Both the position numbers and the translations under genes were made by a program. A stretch of 8,270 bases of DNA from assembly GCA_934561515.1 (NCBI GenBank), contig CAKTGM010000048.1, forward strand, positions 1-8,270, given 5' to 3'. The DNA comes from an uncultured Oscillospiraceae bacterium. GTDB taxonomy: Bacteria > Bacillota > Clostridia > Oscillospirales > Oscillospiraceae. The first letter of the stretch is position 1; the number at the start of each line of letters is the position of its first letter. Shown here piece after piece: positions 1 to 6,455 of this stretch. A model generated the notes under the pieces. The model was not told the origin of the DNA, did not search any database, and saw only the letters and a list, made by a program, of their open reading frames with translations.

Positions 1-3000
1 CATCGGTGTTCGGCGTGATCTCGAGGAAGCCGTCAACGACCTCGACCTTGATGTTGGAGTAGTTCTTGGAGGTGACGGTGAAGTCGTCCTCGGTGAGACC
101 CATCTTGTACTCGCCGACATTCGTGCCCTTGGCGGTGTCCTTGCCAGCCGTGTTCAGGGTGACGGTGATGGGCTTGTCGCCAACGTCAGTGGTGAAGCCG
201 GTCACAGACTGCTCGCTGCCGGTGTACTGCTTGGTGGCATTTTCACCGGTGATGGTCACGGTGATCTCGTCGGTGTTCGGCGTGATGGTGAGGAAGCCGT
301 CAACGACCTTGACCGTGATGTTGGAGTAGTTCTCGGAGGTGACGGTGAAGTCGTCCGCGGTGAGACCCATCTTGTACTCGCCGACATCCGTGCCCTTGGC
401 GGTGTCCTTGCCAGCCGTGTTCAGGGCGACGGTGATGGGCTTGTCGCCAACGTCAGTGGTGAAGCCGGTCACGGACTGCTCGCTGCCGTTGTACTGCTTG
501 GTGGCGTTTTTACCGGTGATGGTCACGGTGATCTCGTCGGTGTTCGGCGTGATCTCGAGCGTACCGGGCTGATACGACGAAACCTTATAGTATCCCTTGA
601 TGCCTGTGACCGTTGTCTCATCGATCGTGTTGGCCTGCGTGCCGGCGTCGGTGATCGTGGAATCGGCCGTCATCGAGAGCGTGATGTCCGCAGCCTGATC
701 GCCGTTGACCAGACCGGTGACCGTAAAGGTGGGGCAGGTCAGCGGGGAGCCGTCATACGTCTTCGCGGCGTCGTCAGCCTTGATGGTCAGCGGCATCTTA
801 TAATAGACGGTGAGGGTGACCTCCATCATGTCGGCGGTCACGGTTACCTCTTTAGGAACGTAGTACTCCACTGCCGCTTCATAGCCCGGCAGGAAGGTGG
901 TGGCGACCGTTGCGCTCTGCTTCGCGCCGACCTCCACACGGCCGGTCATATCGTTGGCGACGGAAACGGTCGTGCCGTTGAGGTAGTGGTGGATGGTGTA
1001 CGGGACTGTGGTCTTAACGTAGTAGACCTTGATGACGTTGGAGGTCTCGTTAGTGCCGACAGTCAGCGGCAGACCCTCGGTCTTGCTGAGCTCGTAGCCC
1101 TCGCGGTTCTTGCCGGGATAGTCGTCGATCACGCTGCCGTAATCGGCCGTGGGGGTCTCGGTCGCGTCCGGATCAAGCTCGCCGTCGTAGTAGTACTGGA
1201 CGGTGTAGCTGTACTGATTGACCGTCCACTGTGCGTACAGGTCGTTCGGCGCGGTGCTGTCGACGCGGGCATTCTTGCCTGCCTCGAATGCAAGGCCGTC
1301 GCCGCCAGTCTTCGTGTTCCAGCCGGTGAACGTGTAGCCCTCGCGCTGGTCAAGCCCGGTCGCGGTATAGTCCAGAATGTCGATCAGACCGTTGTTCTGG
1401 ATGGGATTGGACGAAGCGGTCTTGTCGGTGCCAAAGTTGCTGTGGTAGGTGATGGCGACCGGCTGCGATGTCTCGCCGTAAACGGCGGTCAGTTCGACAT
1501 TGCCGTTGATCGTGATCGTGTTGTTCGGGTAATACCTGTTGCCTGCGTCATCCTTCCAGTAGAGGAAGACCATGTTCGCGGGGGCGGTGTCCGCACCGTT
1601 GAGGACGGTGGCGGCTGCGCCCTTGCCGTAGTGGTTGACATCGGAAACAGTGCCGTTGCCGCCCGAGGTATCATAGGTCACGGTGTAGCCGGTCTTGCTG
1701 CCGAACTTGGCAGTCAGGACGAGGTCGCGGGTGATCTGCGTGTCCTCCTTGAAGGGCTTGTCGTTTTCATCGACCCAGCCGAGGAAGTCCTCGCCCTCGG
1801 GGGGCGTGGGCGCTGGGGGAAGGGTGATGGTAGCATTGTGCGCAACGTCAGTCATCGTTTGATCGGGCTGACTGTCAACCTTGAAGGTGACCTTATGCAC
1901 CGGCGCGGCCCAGTGGGCGTAAACGGTGATGTTCTGCGCGGGCATGGTCTTGCCGTCGAAGTCGTAGAGCTGCGCGCCCGCGGGGTCGGCGTACCAGCCG
2001 GTGAAGACATACGCTGCGTCGATGCCCTCGGGTCTCGGCGGCGTGTAGCTTCCGGCATCGGCGATGGAGGCCTCGAACTTGTACGGCTGCTCTTTCTCCG
2101 TCTTGCCGTTGTTCATATAGACCACGTTGAAGCTGCTGCGGTCGTAGTAGAATTTGGCGCCGTTGTACCGGTCGCCGATTTTCGCACTCTTGCCGTTGTT
2201 GAAGGTATAGCCGGTGATGGGGTACTGGTCCTCTTTGCTTACCGTAGAATTACGGCCTGCACCCGTGTCGGTATGATCCAGCACATAGTTACCGTTCAGA
2301 TCCTGAAGATAGTATTCGGCTTTTGCGCTTCCCTGGTTGGTATCATAGAAATTAAAACCATTCGGCGGCATGGTCCAGATGTAGGATTGGCAGGTGCTTC
2401 CACCCGCGGAAGTTGCCCAGCTACCACCCGGCCACTGATCGCCGATGCAAGCGCCGTATTTGGCGGTGATGCGTTTGGCGGTTATCTCTTCCCAGTAGTA
2501 GCCGGAGAAAAATGAACCTTTTTGCTCGTAGAACTTCACCTCATACACGTCGCGCTTGTATTTCACGTTGACGATGGTGGAGCCGTCGCCTGCGATGGTC
2601 TGCTGCGTGATGGGCTCTACCTTGAAGTGCGGATAAGACTTGGCCGTGGCCTTGGTCTGCTCACCGGCAGCGCCGGTCATCGACACGGATTCCACGTAGG
2701 AATAGTTGTCGTCGTCGGCATTTTCCAGCCAGTGGATCACGGTGTAGCTGACCGTCTCCTTGGCCGTCCACTTGGCGGTCAGCGTGATGTCCGCATCGAG
2801 CGCGTCGCCGAAGGTGAACGCGGCTTCGTTAAGCAGCCAGCTATCGAAGGTGAAGCCTGCTCTGGTCGGATTGGGTGTGGGCTGCGCGGTGCTGCCGCCC
2901 ATGGTCACAAACTGCGGCGCTACGTAGGAGCCGCCGGCGGAATCGAAGGTGATCCAATGGCCCTTCTCCACCTTGGCGTAGAGCTTAACGTCCTTGTCGG

Positions 3001-3529
3001 CAAGTGTGACGGAGTCGACCTTGTTCGTGTGCGCCTTCTCCAGATACCAGCCGGTGATGGACTCATCGCTCTGGACGGGGAAGGAGACACCGTCAACGGA
3101 GACGCTCTCTCCGCTCTTGCCCTCCCTGGTGGCGACGATGCGATCCTGCGTGTCGACGAAGAAGACGTAGAATACATCGTCGAACTTCGCATCGAGCCTT
3201 ATGGTGTCGCTCGCGGCGATCGGCCCTTGCGGCTTGCCGAAGCCCTCGAACTTCTCTGTGCCCTTGTACCATCCGGTGAAACGCTGTCCCTCTGCCGCCT
3301 CGGGCGTTTTCGGCGCCAGCAGCGTTTCACCTTCCTTGACGATCTGCTCGTCAACCTTTGTCTCACCTACGTAGAACTGGTAGGTGAGGTACGTGCCAAC
3401 GTCCGGCTTGATGATCTTTGCAGGCTCAACCGGGTAGGACGCCAGCACGTTCAGCGGCAGCATCGACAGGGTCATGACAAAGACCATGATCCATGTGAGA
3501 AGCCGCTTGCCGGGTTTCATCCCATACAT
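1..3529 (-). CDS. Giant secreted InlB-repeat / YDG-repeat surface protein (N-terminal 1176 residues; 3' end outside window)
   Basis: The minus-strand frame stays open from 3529 to the left edge with no stop, so the protein is partial at its C-terminus. The ATG at 3529 is chosen because AGGAGGAGG lies 7 nt upstream; an in-frame ATG at 3520 is spaced less well. Residues 1-30 form a signal peptide (basic KPGKR, hydrophobic core, V-L-A cleavage site). InlB B-repeat/Flg_new-like modules with FTGWY, TGWY, FDSW, FLGW and FTGWN cores and 'LTAKW/YAHW/YAQW' ends lie at about 60-258, 464-608 and 614-770. MucBP-like modules (YTVIHWLE, YTVQYYYDG, YTIHHYLNG) lie at about 262-336, 772-837 and 840-911. A block at about 345-460, rich in aromatic residues and with two Cys, separates them. 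Residues 912-994 resemble a YDG/MBG module (AKTYDGSPL), followed by 89-residue near-identical repeats (ATKQYNGSEQSVTGF). Family knowledge suggests an extended cell-surface stalk or adhesin; ligand and anchor cannot be seen. The leader carries a c-di-GMP aptamer. Confidence 0.93.
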   Translation of the reverse strand, partial: MYGMKPGKRLLTWIMVFVMTLSMLPLNVLASYPVEPAKIIKPDVGTYLTYQFYVGETKVDEQIVKEGETLLAPKTPEAAEGQRFTGWYKGTEKFEGFGKPQGPIAASDTIRLDAKFDDVFYVFFVDTQDRIVATREGKSGESVSVDGVSFPVQSDESITGWYLEKAHTNKVDSVTLADKDVKLYAKVEKGHWITFDSAGGSYVAPQFVTMGGSTAQPTPNPTRAGFTFDSWLLNEAAFTFGDALDADITLTAKWTAKETVSYTVIHWLENADDDNYSYVESVSMTGAAGEQTKATAKSYPHFKVEPITQQTIAGDGSTIVNVKYKRDVYEVKFYEQKGSFFSGYYWEEITAKRITAKYGACIGDQWPGGSWATSAGGSTCQSYIWTMPPNGFNFYDTNQGSAKAEYYLQDLNGNYVLDHTDTGAGRNSTVSKEDQYPITGYTFNNGKSAKIGDRYNGAKFYYDRSSFNVVYMNNGKTEKEQPYKFEASIADAGSYTPPRPEGIDAAYVFTGWYADPAGAQLYDFDGKTMPAQNITVYAHWAAPVHKVTFKVDSQPDQTMTDVAHNATITLPPAPTPPEGEDFLGWVDENDKPFKEDTQITRDLVLTAKFGSKTGYTVTYDTSGGNGTVSDVNHYGKGAAATVLNGADTAPANMVFLYWKDDAGNRYYPNNTITINGNVELTAVYGETSQPVAITYHSNFGTDKTASSNPIQNNGLIDILDYTATGLDQREGYTFTGWNTKTGGDGLAFEAGKNARVDSTAPNDLYAQWTVNQYSYTVQYYYDGELDPDATETPTADYGSVIDDYPGKNREGYELSKTEGLPLTVGTNETSNVIKVYYVKTTVPYTIHHYLNGTTVSVANDMTGRVEVGAKQSATVATTFLPGYEAAVEYYVPKEVTVTADMMEVTLTVYYKMPLTIKADDAAKTYDGSPLTCPTFTVTGLVNGDQAADITLSMTADSTITDAGTQANTIDETTVTGIKGYYKVSSYQPGTLEITPNTDEITVTITGKNATKQYNGSEQSVTGFTTDVGDKPITVALNTAGKDTAKGTDVGEYKMGLTADDFTVTSENYSNITVKVVDGFLTITPNTDEITVTITGENATKQYTGSEQSVTGFTTDVGDKPITVTLNTAGKDTAKGTNVGEYKMGLTEDDFTVTSKNYSNIKVEVVDGFLEITPNTD
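4..537 (-). repeat. Two 267-bp tandem repeats (89 aa each) in the surface protein
   Basis: Units at 4-270 and 271-537 align without gaps and differ at 13 of 267 positions by hand count, about 95% identity. The first 22 bases recur at 538-559, where the adjacent YDG-like module begins and similarity then fades. Bases 1-3 (CAT) match the end of a further unit, so the array probably continues to the left. The period is a multiple of three and each unit encodes one domain starting near 'ITPNTDEITVTITG'. Such arrays in adhesins commonly change copy number by recombination; that part is inference. Confidence 0.93.
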
Positions 3530-3573
3530 AAAAAATCCTCCTCCTTTTTGGCCCTGACGGCCCAAGGAGGGGG
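3530..3573 (-). promoter_or_regulatory. Hairpin burying the ribosome binding site, ending in U6 directly before the start codon (riboswitch expression platform)
   Basis: In the minus-strand RNA, CCCCCTCC (3573-3566) pairs with GGAGGAGG (3544-3537) at seven of eight positions. The next stem, TTGG with CCAA, follows across a three-A bulge, topped by CC/GG around a GTCA loop. The 3' arm is the Shine-Dalgarno sequence of the surface-protein gene, and it is followed by A and six T and then ATG. The same structure could therefore act as an intrinsic terminator or as a ribosome-blocking hairpin. It starts about 17 nt after the c-di-GMP aptamer, the usual place for an expression platform. Its folding was judged by eye, not computed. 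Confidence 0.72.
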
Positions 3574-3590
3574 AAGCGACATATACGTTT

Positions 3591-3671
3591 GGCAACCGGC
3601 TGCCATGCGGTGGGGGACACCGTTTAGACCCTTGGCTTTGCGACACCGGCTTTCACCGGCTGTGCCTTTGT
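3591..3671 (-). promoter_or_regulatory. Cyclic-di-GMP class I riboswitch aptamer (GEMM-I) upstream of the surface-protein gene
   Basis: Read on the minus strand, the element follows the GEMM-I order. A 5' AAAGGCA is followed by a P2 hairpin CCGGT-GAAA-GCCGG with a GNRA tetraloop, then the hallmark CGCAAAGCC, then GGGTCTAA. A P3 hairpin (CGGTG/CACCG) follows, and the closing segment is ATGGCAGCCGGTTGCC. The terminal GGCA (3666-3663) can pair with TGCC (3594-3591). By hand alignment to the Vibrio Vc2 aptamer, the ligand-contacting G20 (G at 3665), A47 and C92 appear kept, which favours c-di-GMP over the A20-type cGAMP-binding variants. It has U where many members have A in 'GACGCAAAG'. The only downstream gene is the giant surface protein, 62 nt away. 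Confidence 0.9.
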
Positions 3672-3703
3672 CTGTACCATCGCTCGCTCCGCGAGCCGTA
3701 CAG
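3672..3703 (-). other. Strong 5' leader hairpin abutting the aptamer
   Basis: In the leader RNA, CTGTAC (3703-3698) pairs with GTACAG (3677-3672), enclosing a perfect six-base stem GCTCGC/GCGAGC with a GGA loop. It sits immediately 5' of the aptamer and is not followed by a U tract, so it is not a terminator. It may stabilise the leader's 5' end or stack on the aptamer; no function is known from the sequence. Confidence 0.6.
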
Positions 3704-3737
3704 GAAAAATATATTACCAAATGCTTTGTATGGGTAT

Positions 3738-3765
3738 ATTATACCAAATGCACACGGAAATGCAA
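3738..3765 (-). promoter_or_regulatory. Extended -10 promoter of the surface-protein gene
   Basis: On the minus strand, TTGCAT (3765-3760) is followed by a 16-nt spacer and a perfect TATAAT (3743-3738). The TG of an extended -10 (TGGTATAAT) compensates for the weak -35. Transcription should begin near 3731, giving a leader of about 200 nt that contains the upstream hairpin, the aptamer and the platform hairpin. Confidence 0.75.
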
Positions 3766-3817
3766 TGCCTTTTCCGAATCCAAAATAAAAATTGTGCAAA
3801 GATTATAAACGGCGCGC

Positions 3818-3850
3818 AAAAAGGGCGCGGCAGTGTTCTCTGCCGCGCCC
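3818..3850 (-). terminator. Intrinsic terminator of the transglutaminase-like gene
   Basis: A perfect 11-bp GC-rich stem (GGGCGCGGCAG with CTGCCGCGCCC, loop of six) lies 17 nt after the stop codon. On the minus strand it is followed by TTTTT (3822-3818). It separates this transcript from the downstream surface-protein transcript, which has its own promoter about 55 nt further on. Confidence 0.92.
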
Positions 3851-3867
3851 TGCGCATTTTGTGCGGT

Positions 3868-4704
3868 TTATTTTACCGCCGAGACGGCCAGCGTGTCGCT
3901 CTCCTGCCGGTAGGAGAGCGGGGAGACGCAGCCTGCGAGGTCCTCCGCGTCCAGCACGCGGCGCGTGACGGCGTGGGTGAGGTCGATCGGATACCAGCTG
4001 CCGCCGAGGTTGACCTTGTTCCATGCGTGGTAGCTCTGCCCCGCGTAGCCCTTGGTCAGCGAGCAGGGGATGCCCTGACTGCGGCAGAGCGCCGCGAAGA
4101 GGGAGGCGAGATCGTAGCAGATGCCCGTGTCGCTCTCAAGCGTGGCGGCGGTGTCGGGGATGTATTTTGTCACCTTGCCCTCGCTGATGCTGTCGGCGAG
4201 CTTAGCGTCGAAGCTGTAGTGCCCGGCGACATAGTTATAGAGCGCCACAACGCGCTGCTCGTCGCTCTTGCAGTCCTTGCAGAGCTCGGCGGCCTTTTTG
4301 CTCACCGCGTCGCCGGAGGTGAACTGCACGTCGGAGGTGGCAACGAGGTAGGGCGCGAACTGATTTTCGATCGTCGCGTTCACCGTTTTGCTGCACACCA
4401 CGCGGTAGGTCTTGCCGGAGAGGTTCTCGCAGAGGGTGATGGTGTAGCTGCCGTCCCCGCGCTCGAGGGGGAAGGCCGCGTCCCTGCCGCTGGGGCAGTC
4501 CTTGTAGACGATCTTGCCGCCCGCGAACTGCACGCCGACCTTGAGCTTCGCGCGCGAGGTGTAGTTGACGGTGACAAAGCCGTTTTTGGCGCTGGAGGTG
4601 TCGATCGTGACGCCGCCAGCGGCGTTTGCGCCGGAAAGGGCGCAGCAGGAGAAGAGAACGAGCGCTGCGAGCAATGCGCAGGCATGAGAAAACAGCCGTT
4701 TCAT
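3868..4704 (-). CDS. Secreted transglutaminase-like (papain-fold) cysteine protein
   Basis: 278 residues. Residues 1-28 form a signal peptide (MKRLF, Leu/Ala-rich core, A-N-A cleavage site). An alternative lipobox-like L-F-S-C at 17-20 is weak because Phe occupies the -2 position. Residues about 30-125 look like a beta-rich N-terminal region with the 'GDGSYTITLCENLSGKTY' stretch seen in related Clostridial secreted proteins. A transglutaminase-core domain fills about 130-245, with catalytic Cys196 in DTGICYDLASLFAALCRSQG, His226 in YHAWN and Asp241 in WYPIDLTHA, all in the expected order and spacing. The ATG at 4704 has AAAGGAGAT a few bases upstream. It is a single-gene unit with its own promoter, GEMM-I aptamer and terminator. 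Family members cross-link, hydrolyse or cleave peptide substrates; the substrate is unknown. Co-location and shared ligand control with the surface protein suggest it acts on the cell surface (inference). Confidence 0.92.
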   Translation of the reverse strand: MKRLFSHACALLAALVLFSCCALSGANAAGGVTIDTSSAKNGFVTVNYTSRAKLKVGVQFAGGKIVYKDCPSGRDAAFPLERGDGSYTITLCENLSGKTYRVVCSKTVNATIENQFAPYLVATSDVQFTSGDAVSKKAAELCKDCKSDEQRVVALYNYVAGHYSFDAKLADSISEGKVTKYIPDTAATLESDTGICYDLASLFAALCRSQGIPCSLTKGYAGQSYHAWNKVNLGGSWYPIDLTHAVTRRVLDAEDLAGCVSPLSYRQESDTLAVSAVK

Positions 4705-4720
4705 GCGGCGATCTCCTTTC

Positions 4721-4797
4721 GGTAACTGGCTGCCAGCCCTGTGAAGGGGTAAGGCCCTGTAGCTTTGCGTCGCCGGTTTTCACCGGGTTTGCTATTA
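4721..4797 (-). promoter_or_regulatory. Cyclic-di-GMP class I riboswitch aptamer (GEMM-I) upstream of the transglutaminase-like gene
   Basis: The minus-strand RNA contains AGCAAACC, then a P2 hairpin CCGGT-GAAA-ACCGG with a GAAA tetraloop, then the exact core GACGCAAAGC. GGGCCTTA follows, then a short P3 (CCCT/AGGG), and the closing TGGCAGCCAGTTACC. The expected G20 (4792), A47 and C92 appear present by hand alignment. The element aligns along its full length with the other aptamer in this window but differs at many positions, so it is not a recent duplicate. It ends three bases before the Shine-Dalgarno sequence, leaving no room for a terminator, so control is probably at translation initiation. 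Confidence 0.9.
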
Positions 4798-4849
4798 TCG
4801 GTTGAGATGCGGTCGAAAACGGCTGCACCTGCTCTATTTTTACAGTTAC

Positions 4850-4878
4850 ACTATACGATAGGAAACGGCAAATGTCAA
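4850..4878 (-). promoter_or_regulatory. Promoter of the transglutaminase-like gene
   Basis: On the minus strand, a perfect TTGACA (4878-4873) is followed by a 17-nt spacer and TATAGT (4855-4850). Transcription should start near 4843, giving a leader of about 140 nt that holds the aptamer. The near-consensus boxes suggest strong basal transcription with control left to the riboswitch. Confidence 0.85.
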
Positions 4879-4976
4879 TTCAATTCTTGACGATTTCTTC
4901 ACATCTGCAAAAAGGATTTCGTCAATAAAACCGCAGCGGGCGTTCAGAATTCGTTCATATTTAGTCGAACGGACAC

Positions 4977-5005
4977 TTGTCAATCGCGCGCGAGCGTAGT
5001 ATATT
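4977..5005 (+). promoter_or_regulatory. Promoter of the amino-acid symporter gene
   Basis: TTGTCA (4977-4982), a 17-nt spacer and TATATT (5000-5005) form a good sigma-A-type promoter. It is divergent from the transglutaminase promoter, about 100 bp away. The predicted start near 5012 leaves a leader of about 60 nt in which no riboswitch is visible. It also argues for the start codon at 5072 rather than the GTG at 5039. Confidence 0.72.
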
Positions 5006-5071
5006 CGTAAAAATTGCAAATGCGGCCCGGCAGGGCGCGTGCGCAGCAAAGGAAAGGAATCACAACAAGCT

Positions 5072-6412
5072 ATGAAAGCTAGGAAAGAGAAAACGCTGGC
5101 AGCGAAAATGGCCATTTCCCTCGTCGCGGGACTTACGGCAGGTCTTCTGCTCCTGTTCCTCCGCGAGTACCTGAACGCCTCCGGACAGAGCGCCGTGTGG
5201 GGCGCCATCAACAGCATTTTGTTCCAGGATATCACCGCTGCCGGCGCGAGCAGCGCGCTTGGCCTTTTCTATCTGGCGGGCCAGATGTTCATCCGTTCCC
5301 TCCAGCTCGTTATCGTGCCGATGGTGTTTACCTCCATTACATTGGCAATAGGACAGATCTCCGATACCAGTACGCTTGGCAGAATTTCCGTCAAGTGTAT
5401 CAAGGGCTTTCTGATCTGTTCTTTTTTTGCGCTCCTGATGGCCTGCGTGTGCGGCATCGTCTTTTATAACATGGGCGTGTTCCATGTCGCCGTCGAGGGC
5501 CTTGAGAGCGTGAGCGGCTCGCAGGGCACGAACCCGCTGCTCGTTGTGCTCAATATCATCCCCTCGAACATTGCAGCCACCTTTTCGAGCAACACCGCGG
5601 TGCTCGCCGTGGTCTTTCTCGCCATTGCGCTGGGCCTTTGCATGAAGACGCTCGGCGAGGAGAAGACCGCCACGCTTCGCAAGCTCATTCAGGAGCTCAA
5701 CGACGTGGTCATCGTCTTCCTCAACTTCGTCGTCAGCAAGTTCGGCCCCGTGGCCATCTTCATGCTGCTCACGCGCACCTTCGCCTCCTACGGCGTGGAG
5801 CATCTCAAGCCCGCCGCCGCCTACGTTGCGCTCACGGTCGTGCTGCTGCTCGTCTTCCTCTTTGTCGGCTACCCGGCCTTCATCGCGGTCTTTGCGCACC
5901 TCAACCCCTTCAAGTTCGCCAAGAAGATCACCCGCGTCGCGGTCTTCGGCTTCTCCACCTCCTCGAGCGCGGCGACCCTTCCGCTCAACGTCAAGACCAC
6001 GGTCGAGGAGCTCGGCGTGGATGAGAAGATCGCCTCCTTTGTCCTGCCGCTCGGCATGACCATCAACATGAACGGCACGGCCATCATGCAGGTCATCGCA
6101 ACGCTCTTCATCGCCGGCTGCGCGGGCTACAGCATTTCCTTTACCCAGCTCGTCGTCATCGCGCTGCTCGCGCTCATCGCCTCCGCCGGTACGCCCGCAG
6201 CCCCCGGCTCCGGCGCGATCATCCTCTTCACCATCCTCTCCGGCCTCGGCTACGTCAACGACGCGGCCATGCTGGCCTACAGCCTCATCCTCGCCATCAA
6301 CCGTCCCATCGAGATGCTCGTCACCGCGCTCAACGTCGTCGGCGACTCCGCCGCGAGCATCTATGTTGCCAAGTCCGAGGGCGTGCTGAACGAGGAGCTC
6401 TACAACGCGTAA
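5072..6412 (+). CDS. Dicarboxylate/amino acid:cation symporter (DAACS family, glutamate-transporter fold)
   Basis: 446 residues, normal for the family. It is a polytopic membrane protein with hydrophobic segments throughout and both re-entrant hairpin signatures: the serine-rich FSTSSSAATLP (HP1, Ser297-299) and TPAAPGSGAI (HP2, about 374-382). The TM7 motif reads NMNGT (332-336) instead of the usual NMDGT. In TM8 the segment N410-R-P-I-E414-M-L-V417-T418-A-L-N421-V-V-G-D425 aligns with the archaeal GltPh ligand region. Asn421, Thr418 and Asp425 are kept, but the acidic-substrate arginine (R397 in GltPh) is Val417 and D394 is Glu414. It therefore probably imports an amino acid by cation coupling, but perhaps not glutamate or aspartate. 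The ATG at 5072 is preferred, with AAAGGAA upstream though spaced rather long (about 13 nt); an upstream in-frame GTG at 5039 lacks a good site. It is monocistronic. Confidence 0.93.
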   Translation: MKARKEKTLAAKMAISLVAGLTAGLLLLFLREYLNASGQSAVWGAINSILFQDITAAGASSALGLFYLAGQMFIRSLQLVIVPMVFTSITLAIGQISDTSTLGRISVKCIKGFLICSFFALLMACVCGIVFYNMGVFHVAVEGLESVSGSQGTNPLLVVLNIIPSNIAATFSSNTAVLAVVFLAIALGLCMKTLGEEKTATLRKLIQELNDVVIVFLNFVVSKFGPVAIFMLLTRTFASYGVEHLKPAAAYVALTVVLLLVFLFVGYPAFIAVFAHLNPFKFAKKITRVAVFGFSTSSSAATLPLNVKTTVEELGVDEKIASFVLPLGMTINMNGTAIMQVIATLFIAGCAGYSISFTQLVVIALLALIASAGTPAAPGSGAIILFTILSGLGYVNDAAMLAYSLILAINRPIEMLVTALNVVGDSAASIYVAKSEGVLNEELYNA

Positions 6413-6455
6413 GCGATCAAAAACGCGGCGACACCACGATACGATCCCATAACGA

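Noticed and set aside
3591..3671. cGAMP-sensing GEMM-Ib variant instead of c-di-GMP
   Set aside because: The position matching Vc2 G20 appears to be G in both aptamers, whereas the cGAMP-selective type carries A. This rests on a hand alignment.
986..3808. Long plus-strand open frames opposite the surface-protein gene (509 and 428 codons)
   Set aside because: They are antisense shadows of a GC-rich gene. They show low-complexity Val/Gly/Arg-rich composition, no ribosome sites or recognisable domains, and the second runs through the riboswitch and promoter of the real gene.
4645..4656. Lipoprotein attachment at Cys20 of the transglutaminase-like protein
   Set aside because: The candidate lipobox L-F-S-C has Phe at -2, which is unusual, and a good A-N-A signal-peptidase I site lies just after it. 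Not fully excluded.
3721..4725. 334-codon plus-strand frame opposite the transglutaminase-like gene
   Set aside because: The minus strand has a signal peptide, catalytic triad, promoter, aptamer and terminator; the plus frame has none of these and crosses the terminator.
4940..4976. CGTTC/GAACG repeats resembling part of a LexA (SOS) box
   Set aside because: The halves are in the wrong orientation and spacing for GAAC-N4-GTTC, and no SOS gene is adjacent.
5039..5071. Eleven-codon N-terminal extension of the symporter from GTG 5039
   Set aside because: No good ribosome site precedes the GTG and the extension is polar. The ATG at 5072 has AAAGGAA upstream and yields a typical N-terminus, although the spacing is long.
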